Shown here in pieces: positions 1 through 10,804 of a DNA stretch of 64,000 nt (positions within the stretch are counted from its first letter, which is position 1; each line of letters begins with the position of its first letter). A program made the position numbers and the translations under genes. Under the pieces are notes generated by a model, which saw nothing but the letters and a program-made list of their open reading frames with translations, was not told where the DNA came from and did not search any database. The stretch is from Lysobacterales bacterium 15-68-25 (GTDB lineage Bacteria; Pseudomonadota; Gammaproteobacteria; Xanthomonadales; Rhodanobacteraceae), in NCBI GenBank assembly GCA_002279065.1, contig NCKB01000013.1:62001-126000 (forward strand). Direction: 5' to 3'.

Positions 1-427
1 GCCCTTCGCGCGCCGGGTAATAACGGGGACGCCGGCCGATCTCGGTGAACCCCACCGAGCGGTAGAGATTCTGCGCCACCGGATTGGACGGCCGCACCTC
101 AAGGAAGACCCTTTCGGCACCGCTCCAGCGGATCACGTCGAGCAGGCGCATCAGCAGGCGCCGGCCCAGGCCGAGCCCCTGCCACTGACGGCCGATGCAC
201 AGGTTCAGCACGTGGGCCTCGCCGGCGGCGATCGACAGGATGCCGTAGCCGGCTATCTGCCCGTCCACCCAGAGCACCCAGCACGGATGGCCGGCACGCA
301 GGCAGTCGGAGAAGATGCCGCGGCTCCAGGGAAATTCGTAGGACTCGGCCTCCAGCGCGGCCACCGCGTCCAGGTCCTGCGGCCGCAGCGCCCGGATCTC
401 GCTCGCCGGTGGACTCACCACCGCCAT
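1..427 (-). CDS. rimI: ribosomal protein alanine N-acetyltransferase RimI, 3' end outside the window
   Basis: GNAT-fold enzyme that acetylates the N-terminus of ribosomal protein S18 in the cytoplasm. The visible 142 residues show the acetyl-CoA binding signature GRQWQGLGLGRRLL around residue 80 and then FLEVRPSNPVAQNLYRSVGF, followed by the family's late RRPRYYP segment. By comparison with E. coli RimI only about 15 residues are missing past the window edge. The ATG at 427-425 follows the holD stop (431-429) by a single base, so translation is probably coupled. The E. coli order holD-rimI is kept here, which supports both calls. The family assignment is firm; substrate specificity is inferred from the family and context. 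Confidence 0.9.
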   Translation of the reverse strand, partial: MAVVSPPASEIRALRPQDLDAVAALEAESYEFPWSRGIFSDCLRAGHPCWVLWVDGQIAGYGILSIAAGEAHVLNLCIGRQWQGLGLGRRLLMRLLDVIRWSGAERVFLEVRPSNPVAQNLYRSVGFTEIGRRPRYYPAREG

Positions 428-428
428 G

Positions 429-902
429 CTAGTCCGCTCCTGCCGCCGCCAGTGCCCGCCGCAACTGCCTGAGCGCAGCCCACAGTCGCCGCTTGCCTTC
501 CGCTCCGGCGAACAGCGCCTCCGGGGCGTCGACCAGGGCGATGTGTGCCCGGCTCATCACCGCCGCCGGCAGCTCGCGCCCCAGCGCATGGGCCTGCGCC
601 TGTCCGAACACCAGGTAGGCCGGCGCGTGCGGCACGGGCGACTGCGGCTGGCCATCGGCCACCAGGACGCGCCCGGCACGGGCGACCCCGGCCCCCGCCG
701 CGTGCAGCGACCGTCCCAGCACGTCCATGGTCCGGGCCGGCAACTGCGCCGGCAGCACCACGATGCAACGGGCCGCCGGTGGCTCGACCGCGGGCGTCTC
801 CACCGGCGCAGCCAGGGACGGTGCGTCCGCCTCGCGCACCCGCCGGACCCAGGGCGTGATGCCCATGGCCTGCAGAACCTGATGGCGGCGCGCGTCGAGC
901 AT
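429..902 (-). CDS. holD: probable DNA polymerase III psi subunit (HolD)
   Basis: A 157-residue protein that is easily left as hypothetical. Its N-terminus has RRHQVLQAMGITPWVRR, which lines up with the E. coli psi segment around QLQQLGITQW that contacts chi and SSB. The rest is weakly conserved, as is usual for psi: a hydrophobic strand (CIVVLP), a Pro/Ala-rich middle and a helical C-terminus with LWAALRQLRRAL. The ATG at 902 is chosen over the in-frame GTG at 911 because GAGGAG lies eight bases before it. The gene sits between pssA (stop 13 bp upstream) and rimI (1 bp downstream); holD-rimI is also the E. coli order. The chi partner holC is in this window at 55286. Homology is inferred from the short motif plus synteny. 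Confidence 0.7.
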   Translation of the reverse strand: MLDARRHQVLQAMGITPWVRRVREADAPSLAAPVETPAVEPPAARCIVVLPAQLPARTMDVLGRSLHAAGAGVARAGRVLVADGQPQSPVPHAPAYLVFGQAQAHALGRELPAAVMSRAHIALVDAPEALFAGAEGKRRLWAALRQLRRALAAAGAD

Positions 903-914
903 CGGCGGCACTCC

Positions 915-1691
915 TCAGGCGCCCCGCCGGGCACGACGATGGGTAGCGCGCCCCCACAGGGTCAGCGCCGGGCCGGACAGCAGATAGATCGAGAACACGG
1001 CCAGCAACAGCCGGGGCGGATCGATCGCCAGCAGCACCAGCACCAGCACGGCCGCCACCATCCAGACGAAGGGCACGCCCTCGCCGGGCCCCCAAGGCAG
1101 CGACTTGAAGCTGAAATAGCGGAAGCGGCTGACCATCAACAGGCCGGCCACCACCGCCAGCACCGGCGTCACGAAGCACAGCGTGCTGCCGGCGATGCCG
1201 GTCTTCTCCATGGTCCACACGAAGGACATGCACACGGCGGCCGCCGATGGGCTGGCCAGGCCCTGGAAGTAACGCTTGTCGACCACCGCGACCTGGGTGT
1301 TGAAGCGGGCCAGGCGCAAGGCGCCGCAGGCGGCGTAGATGAAGGCCGCCGTCCAGCCCACCTTGCCCCACATCGGCCCGTACTCGCGCAGGAACGAGAG
1401 CGACCAGGTGTACATCACCAGCGCTGGCGCCAGGCCGAAGCTGACCAGGTCGGACAGCGAGTCGTACTGCACGCCGAACTCGCTCTGGGTGTTGGTCATG
1501 CGCGCCACGCGGCCATCCAGCCCGTCCAGCAGGGCGGCCACGAACACCGCGATCGCAGCCTCCGTGTAGCGGGCGCCGATGCTCGCCACGATGGCGTAGA
1601 ACCCCGAGAACATGGCCGCGGTGGTGAACAGGTTCGGCAGCAGGTAGATGCCGCGGTGGCGCGGGCGTCGTACGGGCGTGTCGGGGTTCAT
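915..1691 (-). CDS. pssA: CDP-diacylglycerol--serine O-phosphatidyltransferase
   Basis: Inner-membrane enzyme that makes phosphatidylserine, the precursor of phosphatidylethanolamine, from CDP-diacylglycerol and L-serine. The 258-residue protein carries the CDP-alcohol phosphotransferase signature DGLDGRVAR followed by GVQYDSLSD, giving the D-G-x2-A-R...G-x3-D-x3-D pattern near residues 55-80. About seven hydrophobic segments follow and a basic tail (RATHRRARRGA) ends the protein. This is the integral-membrane PssA type, not the soluble E. coli PssA. The ATG at 1691 precedes a short basic leader (MNPDTPVRRPRHRGIYLLPN). A much longer open frame upstream is spurious, since it runs antisense through proS. 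It is first in a pssA-holD-rimI group. Confidence 0.93.
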   Translation of the reverse strand: MNPDTPVRRPRHRGIYLLPNLFTTAAMFSGFYAIVASIGARYTEAAIAVFVAALLDGLDGRVARMTNTQSEFGVQYDSLSDLVSFGLAPALVMYTWSLSFLREYGPMWGKVGWTAAFIYAACGALRLARFNTQVAVVDKRYFQGLASPSAAAVCMSFVWTMEKTGIAGSTLCFVTPVLAVVAGLLMVSRFRYFSFKSLPWGPGEGVPFVWMVAAVLVLVLLAIDPPRLLLAVFSIYLLSGPALTLWGRATHRRARRGA

Positions 1692-1799
1692 CGACCGGTC
1701 CAGTGAATGCTGGTGCGCATTGTAGAACACCGGCGCTTGAGTCCGGCCCGCGCGGGTGATACCAAGAGCGCCTGAACGCCCGGTCATTCGGAGAGGACC

Positions 1800-2228
1800 A
1801 TGTTCCGTCGCCCCCTGTTCGTCCTTCTGCTGCTGGCTGCCGGCAGCGTCTCGGCCCAGGCCTACAAGTGGGTCGATGCCCACGGCACGGTGCACTACTC
1901 CGAGGCGGCCCCACCCCAGGGCACCAAGTACAGCCGGATCACCCTGACCGGCAGCGTCGAGCCGGTGGCGGCTCCGGCCGGCGAATCGGCCAACCCGGCC
2001 GCCGATGCCCCCCGCACCGACGCGGCCGCGGCCAAGCCGATGCAGGACACACCGGAGAACCGCGCCAAGCTGTGCGCCTCGCTCAAGACCAATCTCGATG
2101 CCCTGCGCGGTGCCGGCCCGGTGGTGATGGAGATGAACGGGCAGTCCACCGCGCTCGACGCCGCCCAGCGCAAGCAGCAGCTCGACACCGCGCAAGCCCA
2201 GTACGCCCAGTACTGCCAGGGCCAGTAA
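1800..2228 (+). CDS. secreted DUF4124-domain protein
   Basis: A 142-residue exported protein. Residues 1-20 form a signal peptide (FVLLLLAAGSVSAQA). The DUF4124 core comes directly after it: YKWVDAHGTVHYSEAAP, the usual Y-[KR]-W-x-D-x-x-G-x-x-x-[YF]-[ST] pattern. An Ala/Pro-rich linker and a helical, Gln-rich C-terminus with two cysteines (KLCASLKTN and QYCQGQ) follow. The family has no established biochemical role; it is common in Xanthomonadales and pseudomonads and is presumed periplasmic. The gene stands alone between divergent pssA and downstream proS, with GAGAGGACC just before the ATG as a plausible ribosome site. Confidence 0.85.
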   Translation: MFRRPLFVLLLLAAGSVSAQAYKWVDAHGTVHYSEAAPPQGTKYSRITLTGSVEPVAAPAGESANPAADAPRTDAAAAKPMQDTPENRAKLCASLKTNLDALRGAGPVVMEMNGQSTALDAAQRKQQLDTAQAQYAQYCQGQ

Positions 2229-2233
2229 GCCCG

Positions 2234-2260
2234 TTCGGGGCGGCCGCCGGTCGCCCCGAA
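2234..2260 (+). terminator. GC hairpin after the DUF4124 gene
   Basis: A perfect 9-bp stem, TTCGGGGCG pairing with CGCCCCGAA around a 9-base loop, starts 6 bp after the DUF4124 stop. There is no U-tract, so it is either a weak or Rho-assisted terminator or an mRNA 3' end stabiliser. Confidence 0.4.
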
Positions 2261-2315
2261 GCCCCGCCCCGGCTGGCATAATCGGCGCCTTTACCCAGAA
2301 CGCCGGATCCGCCGC

Positions 2316-4013
<1,698 letters not shown>

Positions 4014-4033
4014 TGGCCGGTCTTCGGCAATCG

Positions 4034-4061
4034 GAAAGCCGCCTTCGGGCGGCTTTTTTAT
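4034..4061 (+). terminator. Rho-independent terminator of proS
   Basis: Stem AAAGCCGCC / GGCGGCTTT with a TTCG tetraloop, running straight into TTTTTTATT. Textbook intrinsic terminator placed 20 bp after the proS stop. Confidence 0.93.
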
Positions 4062-4194
4062 TGGGACGACACCCGACAGTTAATCGGCAATATCCGATAC
4101 CGGATGCACGAATAATCCGGCAGTGGACGGGATTATTGGCAAACGTGGCAGGTTTTCATTGGAATGACGATTCCATCACGCCAGAGCACCTATT

Positions 4195-4223
4195 TTGCAA
4201 ATCACCATCCATTACGCGAGAAT
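4195..4223 (+). promoter_or_regulatory. candidate sigma-70 promoter of the H-NS-like gene
   Basis: TTGCAA (4195-4200), 17-bp spacer, GAGAAT (4218-4223). The surrounding 4061-4304 spacer is clearly more AT-rich than the rest of the window and holds an 8-bp inverted repeat AATAATCC (4111-4118) / GGATTATT (4130-4137). AT-rich, curved promoters are typical targets of H-NS autoregulation; that regulation is inference here. Confidence 0.35.
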
Positions 4224-4304
4224 GCGCCTCGCATCAGGATGGCGCAGTCGCCGCAATGGCGACATCAAAACCAGGCATCAGAATAATCCAACGCGGAGTT
4301 ATCC

Positions 4305-4631
4305 ATGGCCGTCGATATCAAAAGTCTCAATCACAACCAGCTCAACGACCTGATTGCCAAGGCGCAGGTCCGCCAGGAAGAGCTGCGCAAGGAAAAGGTT
4401 GCCAAGCTGCGTGAAAAGGTCCACGCGCTGATCAAGGCCGAGGGCTACACCTTCGACGACATCTTCGGCTCCGCCCGTGGCGGCAAGGTGCGTCGCGCCA
4501 AGACCACGGTCGCCCCGAAGTACCGCAATCCGGCCAACCCGGAGCAGACCTGGTCCGGCCGAGGCAAGCGCCCGCGCTGGTTCAACGACGCGCTGAAGGC
4601 CGGCAAGAAGGAAAAGGATCTGGCGATCTGA
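4305..4631 (+). CDS. H-NS-family nucleoid-associated DNA-binding protein
   Basis: A 108-residue xenogeneic-silencer protein that binds AT-rich DNA and bridges it. The N-terminal half (residues 8-50) is a charged oligomerisation helix (NQLNDLIAKAQVRQEELRKE). The C-terminal domain carries the family core TWSGRGKRPRWF around residue 85, the counterpart of TWTGQGRTP in E. coli H-NS, with flanking basic residues typical of the Xanthomonas/Burkholderia branch. The ATG has GGAG ten bases upstream. It is monocistronic, bounded by the proS terminator and its own terminator, and has an AT-rich leader of about 240 bp. A TTG-started open frame that overlaps from 4013 is spurious. Confidence 0.93.
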   Translation: MAVDIKSLNHNQLNDLIAKAQVRQEELRKEKVAKLREKVHALIKAEGYTFDDIFGSARGGKVRRAKTTVAPKYRNPANPEQTWSGRGKRPRWFNDALKAGKKEKDLAI

Positions 4632-4654
4632 TCGCCGCACGGTCCGTGGAAACC

Positions 4655-4684
4655 GCAAAACGCCGGCCTTGCGCCGGCGTTTTG
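4655..4684 (+). terminator. terminator between the H-NS gene and the convergent ThrE-like gene
   Basis: GCAAAACGCCGGC / GCCGGCGTTTTGC with a 4-base loop and a T-rich tail (TTTTGCTTTTA). The A/T ends are symmetric, so it probably works in both directions and also ends the convergent gene at 4705. Confidence 0.85.
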
Positions 4685-4704
4685 CTTTTACCCGGCCGGC
4701 GTGT

Positions 4705-5988
4705 TCACAACGAGCGTCGCGACGACACCAGCAGGTCGCCGAACAGCAGTCCGGCCACCAGCGAAACCAGCAGGGTGAGGAGCAGCACGCCGGTATCCAG
4801 CCCGAGCACGGTATCGCGCTCGAACAGATAGGAGACACTGCGGAATCCCACGCTGCCGGGTACCAGCAGGATAATCCCCGGCTCGCGGATCACCGCGCCC
4901 GGCCGGTGCATCCAGCGGGCATAAAGATTGGCCATCGCGCCGAGCAGGAATCCGCCCAGGAATACGCCGAACGGCGCGCCGGGAATCGACCCGGAAATCA
5001 GGCCGCCCCAGCGGGTGGCCAGATAACCGACCAGCACCGCGCCGATCACCACCGGCCAGTCGCGACGCGCGGCGCGGAAAAGAATCGCGAAACCCAGCGC
5101 CCCCAGCAGCAGCGAGGGATAATCGACCCAGCCCGGCAGCGGCGGCAGCGCATAGGTACCGGGATCGATGCCCAAGGCCCCGCAAAGCTGGGTCGCCGCC
5201 ACGGTGCCGAAGGTGAGCTTGAGCAGGGTGGAGATCGCACCACCCATGCGCGCCACACCCGATACCAGGTGCTGGCTGGAGATCTCGCGGACCGCCGTGG
5301 TCAGCGACATGCCCGGTACCAGCACGATCAGCCCCGCCAGTACCACCGACTTCACCGCCAGCGGCACCACGTAGGCGCTGACCAGGATCGCGATGGTGGT
5401 CGCCACCAGCGCGCAGATGGCGTCGCTCGCCGCGGCCAGCCGGGGGCGACTGGCGGCGAGGATGGTGATGGCGCCGATCACCAGCCCGATCAGCCCGGAC
5501 ACCAGCAGATCCGCCCAGGAGCTGTGCAGCAGCAGGCCCACCACGCAGGCGGCGGACAGGCCATAGCTGGCGACCACGCCGGCCTGCGCGCGCCGCGTGT
5601 CGGGCAGCCCGAGCAGACGCAGCAGGCGGAAGCCCTCGCGCAGTTCGATCTCGCCGGACATCACGCGGTCGGCGATGGCATCCGCCTCGCACAGCCGCGC
5701 CAGGTTCACGTCGCCGGGCGGCAGCCGCATCACCTGGGTGACCTGGGCCAGTCCCTCGTCGCCCTGGGCCAGGTCGGAGAACGAAATGATGATCGCGGTG
5801 GGGCTGGACCAGACGTCGGCCGCCAGCCCCATCTGCTGCGCCGAGCGGGCGATCGCCATCTCCAGCCGTGGCGCGGTGGTGCCGTACTGGTGCAGGCGGC
5901 GCGCCAGCTCCACCAGGAAGCTGATGCGGGTATTCAGCGCGGCCGTGGAGAAATCGGCCGATGCCGCCACGGGCGCAACGACGCTCAT
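4705..5988 (-). CDS. ThrE-like threonine/serine exporter family membrane protein
   Basis: Inner-membrane protein of 427 residues with the fused architecture of the ThrE family. An N-terminal DUF1212-type half (residues 1-260) contains the long soluble stretch FLVELARRLHQYGTTAPRLE and the loop VPGMSLTTAVREI. A C-terminal half of DUF3815 type follows, with LVPGSVGFRSVSYLFERD. About ten hydrophobic helices are visible. Corynebacterium ThrE exports threonine and serine; the substrate here is not known from sequence. The ATG at 5988 (MSVVAPVAASADF) is preferred to an ATG at 6057 that would overlap nfeD and add an unlikely Cys/Arg-rich leader. It is last of the SPFH-nfeD group, 34 bp after nfeD. 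Confidence 0.85.
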   Translation of the reverse strand: MSVVAPVAASADFSTAALNTRISFLVELARRLHQYGTTAPRLEMAIARSAQQMGLAADVWSSPTAIIISFSDLAQGDEGLAQVTQVMRLPPGDVNLARLCEADAIADRVMSGEIELREGFRLLRLLGLPDTRRAQAGVVASYGLSAACVVGLLLHSSWADLLVSGLIGLVIGAITILAASRPRLAAASDAICALVATTIAILVSAYVVPLAVKSVVLAGLIVLVPGMSLTTAVREISSQHLVSGVARMGGAISTLLKLTFGTVAATQLCGALGIDPGTYALPPLPGWVDYPSLLLGALGFAILFRAARRDWPVVIGAVLVGYLATRWGGLISGSIPGAPFGVFLGGFLLGAMANLYARWMHRPGAVIREPGIILLVPGSVGFRSVSYLFERDTVLGLDTGVLLLTLLVSLVAGLLFGDLLVSSRRSL

Positions 5989-6022
5989 GCCGCGCGCGCC
6001 CCCGCCGCCGGATCGCGACCGC

Positions 6023-6469
6023 TCATGTCGCGGCACGCACCTGCAGGGTCGTGCCATCCACGGCCACCACCTCCACCGTGGTGCCGACCGGCAGCTCCGG
6101 GCCGGCCACGAGCCACTGGCCGTCGCCCACCCGCGCCTTGCCGCGACCGTTGACGATCGCCTCGCTGAGCACGTAGCGCTGCCCGATCATCTGCTCGGCG
6201 CGACGATTGAGCCGCTCGCTGCCGGGCGCGCTGCGCTCGATGCGCGGGCGCAGCTTGCGGGCGTAGAACACGCAGGCGCCCAGCGCCAACACGGCGAACA
6301 GCACCGCCTGCAGCAGCAGGCCCAAGCCCGGCACCAGCCACAGCACGATGCCCATCGCCGCTGCCGCCAGACCGATCCACAGCAGGAAATAGCCGGGAAT
6401 CAGCACCTCCCCGCCGATCAGCAGCAACGCCAGGATCCACCACAGGTAGTGCGCGGAAAGATTCCACAT
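6023..6469 (-). CDS. NfeD-family membrane protein
   Basis: A short NfeD (148 residues), the type lacking the ClpP-class protease domain (E. coli YbbK type). Two or three membrane helices fill residues 8-75 (YLWWILALLLIGGEVLIPGYFLLW cut short here). The C-terminal OB-fold domain follows, with IGQRYVLSEAIVNGRGKARVGDGQW and a final VEVVAVDGTTLQV. Family members pair with SPFH/stomatin proteins and help organise membrane microdomains or protein quality control. The SPFH gene ends 19 bp upstream, which is the standard partnership. The ATG at 6469 is the first plausible start. Confidence 0.93.
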   Translation of the reverse strand: MWNLSAHYLWWILALLLIGGEVLIPGYFLLWIGLAAAAMGIVLWLVPGLGLLLQAVLFAVLALGACVFYARKLRPRIERSAPGSERLNRRAEQMIGQRYVLSEAIVNGRGKARVGDGQWLVAGPELPVGTTVEVVAVDGTTLQVRAAT

Positions 6470-6488
6470 GGTCGGTCTCCGGTCCGGC

Positions 6489-7430
6489 TCAGCGCGGCGG
6501 CGGGGTGGCGGACCGGGCCTGCTGCTGGCCCAGCGACTCCTTGGCGAGCTCGGCGATGCCGGCGAGCGAACCGAGGATGCCGGTCGCCTCCACCGGCAGC
6601 AGCAGCATCTTCTGGTTGGGCGAGTTGGCCATTTCCTTCAGCGCCTCGACGTACTTGTTGGCGACGAAGTAGTTCAGCGCGTTGACGTTGCCGCCGGCGA
6701 TCGCGTCGGACACCAGCGTGGTCGCCTTGGCTTCCGCCGCGGCCAGGCGCTCGCGCGCCTCGGCCTCGCGGAACGCCGCTTCCTTCTTGCCTTCGGCCGC
6801 CAGGATCGCGCTCTGCTTCTCGCCGTCGGCCTTGAGGATCGCCGCCTGCTTGAAGCCCTCGGCCTCAAGGATGTTGGCGCGCTTCTCGCGCTCGGCCTTC
6901 ATCTGGCGCGCCATCGAGTCGACCAGGTCGCGCGGCGGCGCGATGTCCTTGATCTCGATGCGGTTGACCTTCACGCCCCACGGATGGGTGGCCTCGTCGA
7001 CCACGCTGAGCAGGCGCGCGTTGATCTCGTCGCGCTTGCTCAACGATTCGTCCAGGTCCATCGAGCCAAGCACGGTGCGGATGTTGGTCATCACCAGCGC
7101 CAGCGAGGCCTGCTCCAGGTTGGACACCTCGTAGGCCGCCTTGGCCGCGTCCAGCACCTGGTAGAACACCACGCCGTCCACGCGCACCACCGCGTTGTCC
7201 TTGGTGATGACGTCCTGGCTGGGTACGTCCAGCACCTGTTCCATCATGTTCATCTTGCGGCCGACCGACTGGTAGATCGGCACCAGCAGGTGCAGCCCGG
7301 GCGAAAGCGTGCGGGTGTACTTGCCGAAGGTTTCCACGGTCCACTCGAAGCCCTGCGGCACGATGCGCACGAGCTTGGTGATCACCACGACCACCACCAG
7401 GACCACCACCAGCGCGAGAATCTGTCCCAT
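6489..7430 (-). CDS. SPFH/stomatin-family protein (QmcA/YbbJ-like)
   Basis: Membrane-anchored scaffold of 313 residues. The N-terminal helix ([17 protein letters not shown], residues 3-20) is followed by the SPFH domain starting at [23 protein letters not shown] long Ala/Glu-rich helical region (residues about 175-255, [20 protein letters not shown]) likely drives oligomerisation. A C-terminal hydrophobic segment with [15 protein letters not shown] ends it. The start is ATG 7430 with GGGGG upstream; the frame opens at 7487 but that extension would overlap the kinase stop. Its close partner is the nfeD gene downstream. A candidate promoter lies in 7461-7487. Confidence 0.92.
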   Translation of the reverse strand: MGQILALVVVLVVVVVITKLVRIVPQGFEWTVETFGKYTRTLSPGLHLLVPIYQSVGRKMNMMEQVLDVPSQDVITKDNAVVRVDGVVFYQVLDAAKAAYEVSNLEQASLALVMTNIRTVLGSMDLDESLSKRDEINARLLSVVDEATHPWGVKVNRIEIKDIAPPRDLVDSMARQMKAEREKRANILEAEGFKQAAILKADGEKQSAILAAEGKKEAAFREAEARERLAAAEAKATTLVSDAIAGGNVNALNYFVANKYVEALKEMANSPNQKMLLLPVEATGILGSLAGIAELAKESLGQQQARSATPPPR

Positions 7431-7460
7431 CACAACCCCCTTCCTCCAATGAAGGTTCGG

Positions 7461-7487
7461 AGTATAGGCGAGCAGCGTGACGGTCAA
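7461..7487 (-). promoter_or_regulatory. candidate promoter for the SPFH-nfeD-thrE-like operon
   Basis: On the minus strand TTGACC (7487-7482) is followed after 15 bp by TATACT (7466-7461), a 5/6 match to each box but with a short spacer. It overlaps the stop codon of the sensor kinase gene and would start transcription about 25 bp before the SPFH start. It suggests this operon is separate from the kinase operon. Confidence 0.4.
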
Positions 7488-8875
7488 AGCTCCCGCGGGC
7501 CGGACAGCGGCAGCAGCAGGCTGACCTGCAGGCCGCCACCCTCGCGGTTGGCCAGCGCGATGCGCCCGCCGTGCGCCTCGGCGATCTCGCGGGCCAGCGC
7601 CAGTCCCAGCCCGGTGCCCGAGCGCTTGGTCGAATAGAACGGCAGCAGCGCCTGCGCCAGCACGGTTTCGCTCATGCCGGGGCCGCGGTCGGCCACCTCG
7701 ATGCGCAGCTCGCGGCCGAGCACCTGCAGCGCGAGGGTGACCTCGTCTTCCGGCCCGCCGGCCTCGTGGGCGTTCTTGATCAGGTTGATGAGCACCTGCT
7801 CGACCTGGGCGGCGTCGAACCAGCCCGGCTGCTCCGGCGCGCTGCCCTGCAGGCGGAAGCGGCAGTGCAGCGCCAGCCCCTCGAGGAACGGCGCCCAGGC
7901 GACCGCGGCCTTCCGCGGCGCCGGCAGCTTGGCGAAGCTGGCGTAGCCGGCGATGAACCCATGCAGGTGACGCGCACGCTCGCCGATGGTGGCGAACACG
8001 CCCGGCAGCCGCTCCACCTCGCCGCGACGGGCCAGCTCGGCGCCGGAATGGGCCAGCGAGGAGATCGGCGCCAGCGAGTTGTTGAGCTCGTGGCTGATCA
8101 CCCGGATCACCCGCTTCCAGCTGGCCACTTCCTGCCGCGACAGCTCGCGCGTCATGCGCCGGAACAGCAGCAGCCGGTGCGGCCGCCCCTGCAGGCGGAA
8201 CGCGCGCTGGGAGATGTGGAAGGTCTCCTCGCTGTTGTCCATCTCCACCGTGAGCAGCGCATCCTCGCCCCGCTCCACCGCCTCGCGCATCGCCTCCGGC
8301 GCGTCGGCGATCACCTCGGCGAAAGCCAGACCGTGCAGGCTGCGGCCTTCGTTGAACAGGTGCCGCGCGGCGATGTTGGCGTAGGCCACGCGGCCGCCGG
8401 CATCGGTCAGCACCAGCGCCACGGGAGTGTTCTGCACCACCGTGTCCAGCAGCAGTTCGCGCTGCACCAGGTGCTGGCGCTGGTCGCGCAGGGTCTGTCC
8501 CAGCGCGTTGTGCATGGCGATCAGCTCACCCAGCTCGTCGCGCCGGTTGACCGACAGCGAGATGCTGAAATCGCCGTCGCGGTAGCTGGCCACCGAGCCC
8601 TCCAGCGCGCGCAGCATACGGCTGACCGGCGACATCGCCACGCTGGCCATCCACAACGCCAGCGGCACCAGCACCGCCAGGCTGACCACCAGGCCCGCAC
8701 CGATCCCCAGGTGCACGGGCGCCTGCACCTGGCCGTTCGTGCCGGCTTTCAGCAGTGCCAGCAACTGCGGCAGCGGCCAGGTGGTGATGCCCACGTACAC
8801 CAGCACGCCGACCAGTCCGGCCAGCATCAGCAAAAGGCTCAGCCGCCCCTTGAGCGAGCGCAGGGGATGGATCAT
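7484..8875 (-). CDS. NtrY-like membrane sensor histidine kinase
   Basis: Two-component sensor of 463 residues. A first membrane helix ([19 protein letters not shown], about 13-31) and a second (about 57-80) enclose a short periplasmic loop of only about 25 residues. HAMP-like linker at 82-135, then a PAS domain ([18 protein letters not shown], about 150-255). The H-box is [20 protein letters not shown] near residue 255, of NtrY type. The ATPase domain has an N-box ([11 protein letters not shown]), DRGPGMS and [12 protein letters not shown]. It is the third gene of the regulator-small protein-kinase group, 22 bp after the small secreted protein gene. Cognate partner is inferred to be the sigma-54 regulator at 9307. 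The tiny periplasmic loop suggests sensing within the membrane or through another protein. Confidence 0.9.
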   Translation of the reverse strand: MIHPLRSLKGRLSLLLMLAGLVGVLVYVGITTWPLPQLLALLKAGTNGQVQAPVHLGIGAGLVVSLAVLVPLALWMASVAMSPVSRMLRALEGSVASYRDGDFSISLSVNRRDELGELIAMHNALGQTLRDQRQHLVQRELLLDTVVQNTPVALVLTDAGGRVAYANIAARHLFNEGRSLHGLAFAEVIADAPEAMREAVERGEDALLTVEMDNSEETFHISQRAFRLQGRPHRLLLFRRMTRELSRQEVASWKRVIRVISHELNNSLAPISSLAHSGAELARRGEVERLPGVFATIGERARHLHGFIAGYASFAKLPAPRKAAVAWAPFLEGLALHCRFRLQGSAPEQPGWFDAAQVEQVLINLIKNAHEAGGPEDEVTLALQVLGRELRIEVADRGPGMSETVLAQALLPFYSTKRSGTGLGLALAREIAEAHGGRIALANREGGGLQVSLLLPLSGPREL

Positions 8876-8897
8876 GCGCAGAGACAGGCGCCGGGGA

Positions 8898-9221
8898 TCA
8901 GCGGCACGAGGGATCCATCGGCGTGGCGGCGCAGTTCACCGTGGGTCGGCCATCGCGTCCGATCTGGTTGCCGCCCATCACCGATGCCTTGCCGGCGGCA
9001 TCCAGCGCATCGTTGCGGGTCGGCCGGGCGTTGCGCCGCTCCTTGAACTTGAAGTGGCTGGCCGATTCGGACTCCGCCTTCAGCGGACCGGCATCATCGA
9101 ACTTCACCGACGACGCCGGCGCCGGCTGGCTCCAGCGATCGCTGGGCGCGGTCGGGGCGGTCTGCGCATGGAGGGCACCGACCGCCAGCAGGGCAGCGGC
9201 GAGCGGCAGTCGCAGGTTCAT
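8898..9221 (-). CDS. small secreted protein between regulator and kinase genes
   Basis: A 107-residue protein I do not recognise. Residues 1-19 are a clean signal peptide (LRLPLAAALLAVGALHAQ). The mature part is polar and low in hydrophobics, with a charged SHFKFKERRNARPTRND stretch and a C-terminal NCAATPMDPSCR that puts two cysteines nine residues apart, possibly a disulphide loop. AGGAGT lies eight bases before the ATG at 9221; the longer open frame to 9398 overlaps the regulator gene and is rejected. It is 85 bp after the sigma-54 regulator and 22 bp before the kinase, so probably cotranscribed. A periplasmic accessory of the kinase is one possibility; that is inference. Confidence 0.75.
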   Translation of the reverse strand: MNLRLPLAAALLAVGALHAQTAPTAPSDRWSQPAPASSVKFDDAGPLKAESESASHFKFKERRNARPTRNDALDAAGKASVMGGNQIGRDGRPTVNCAATPMDPSCR

Positions 9222-9306
9222 GGCGTCACTCCTTGTGGGCACGAAGCCCCCTTTTACGACATCGGCAGCGCCGACGGCCACTGCCAGCGGTCCCGGTGCC
9301 GCCGGC

Positions 9307-10647
<1,341 letters not shown>

Positions 10648-10751
10648 CTTTCGTCTACACATGCGGGCATGGATGCACCTCCATGCGAAAAGGTTGCATG
10701 GCCGGGGGCCGTCAAAGCCGCCCCCGACCGGATCCAGGCCGAAGCATCGGC

Positions 10752-10792
10752 CCCGGCGCTTTCTCCACCGACAGCGCCGGGAGAGAAAGCGC
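10752..10792 (-). terminator. overlapping alternative hairpins downstream of the DUF885 gene
   Basis: Minus-strand RNA can form a 10-bp stem GCGCTTTCTC / GAGAAAGCGC (10792-10783 with 10765-10756) or an 8-bp stem CCCGGCGC / GCGCCGGG (10781-10774 with 10759-10752). Both need the same GCGC segment, so they exclude each other. They start 13 bp after the DUF885 stop and about 105 bp before the regulator start. No U-tract follows. Could be a leaky terminator or a switch in the regulator leader. Confidence 0.45.
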
Positions 10793-10804
10793 TAACCGGA
10801 AGCC

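Noticed and set aside
6023-6057. Upstream start (6057) for the ThrE-like gene
   Set aside because: It would overlap nfeD and add an Arg/Cys-rich leader (RPCRCVPRHERSRSGGGG) not seen in the family; ATG 5988 fits better.
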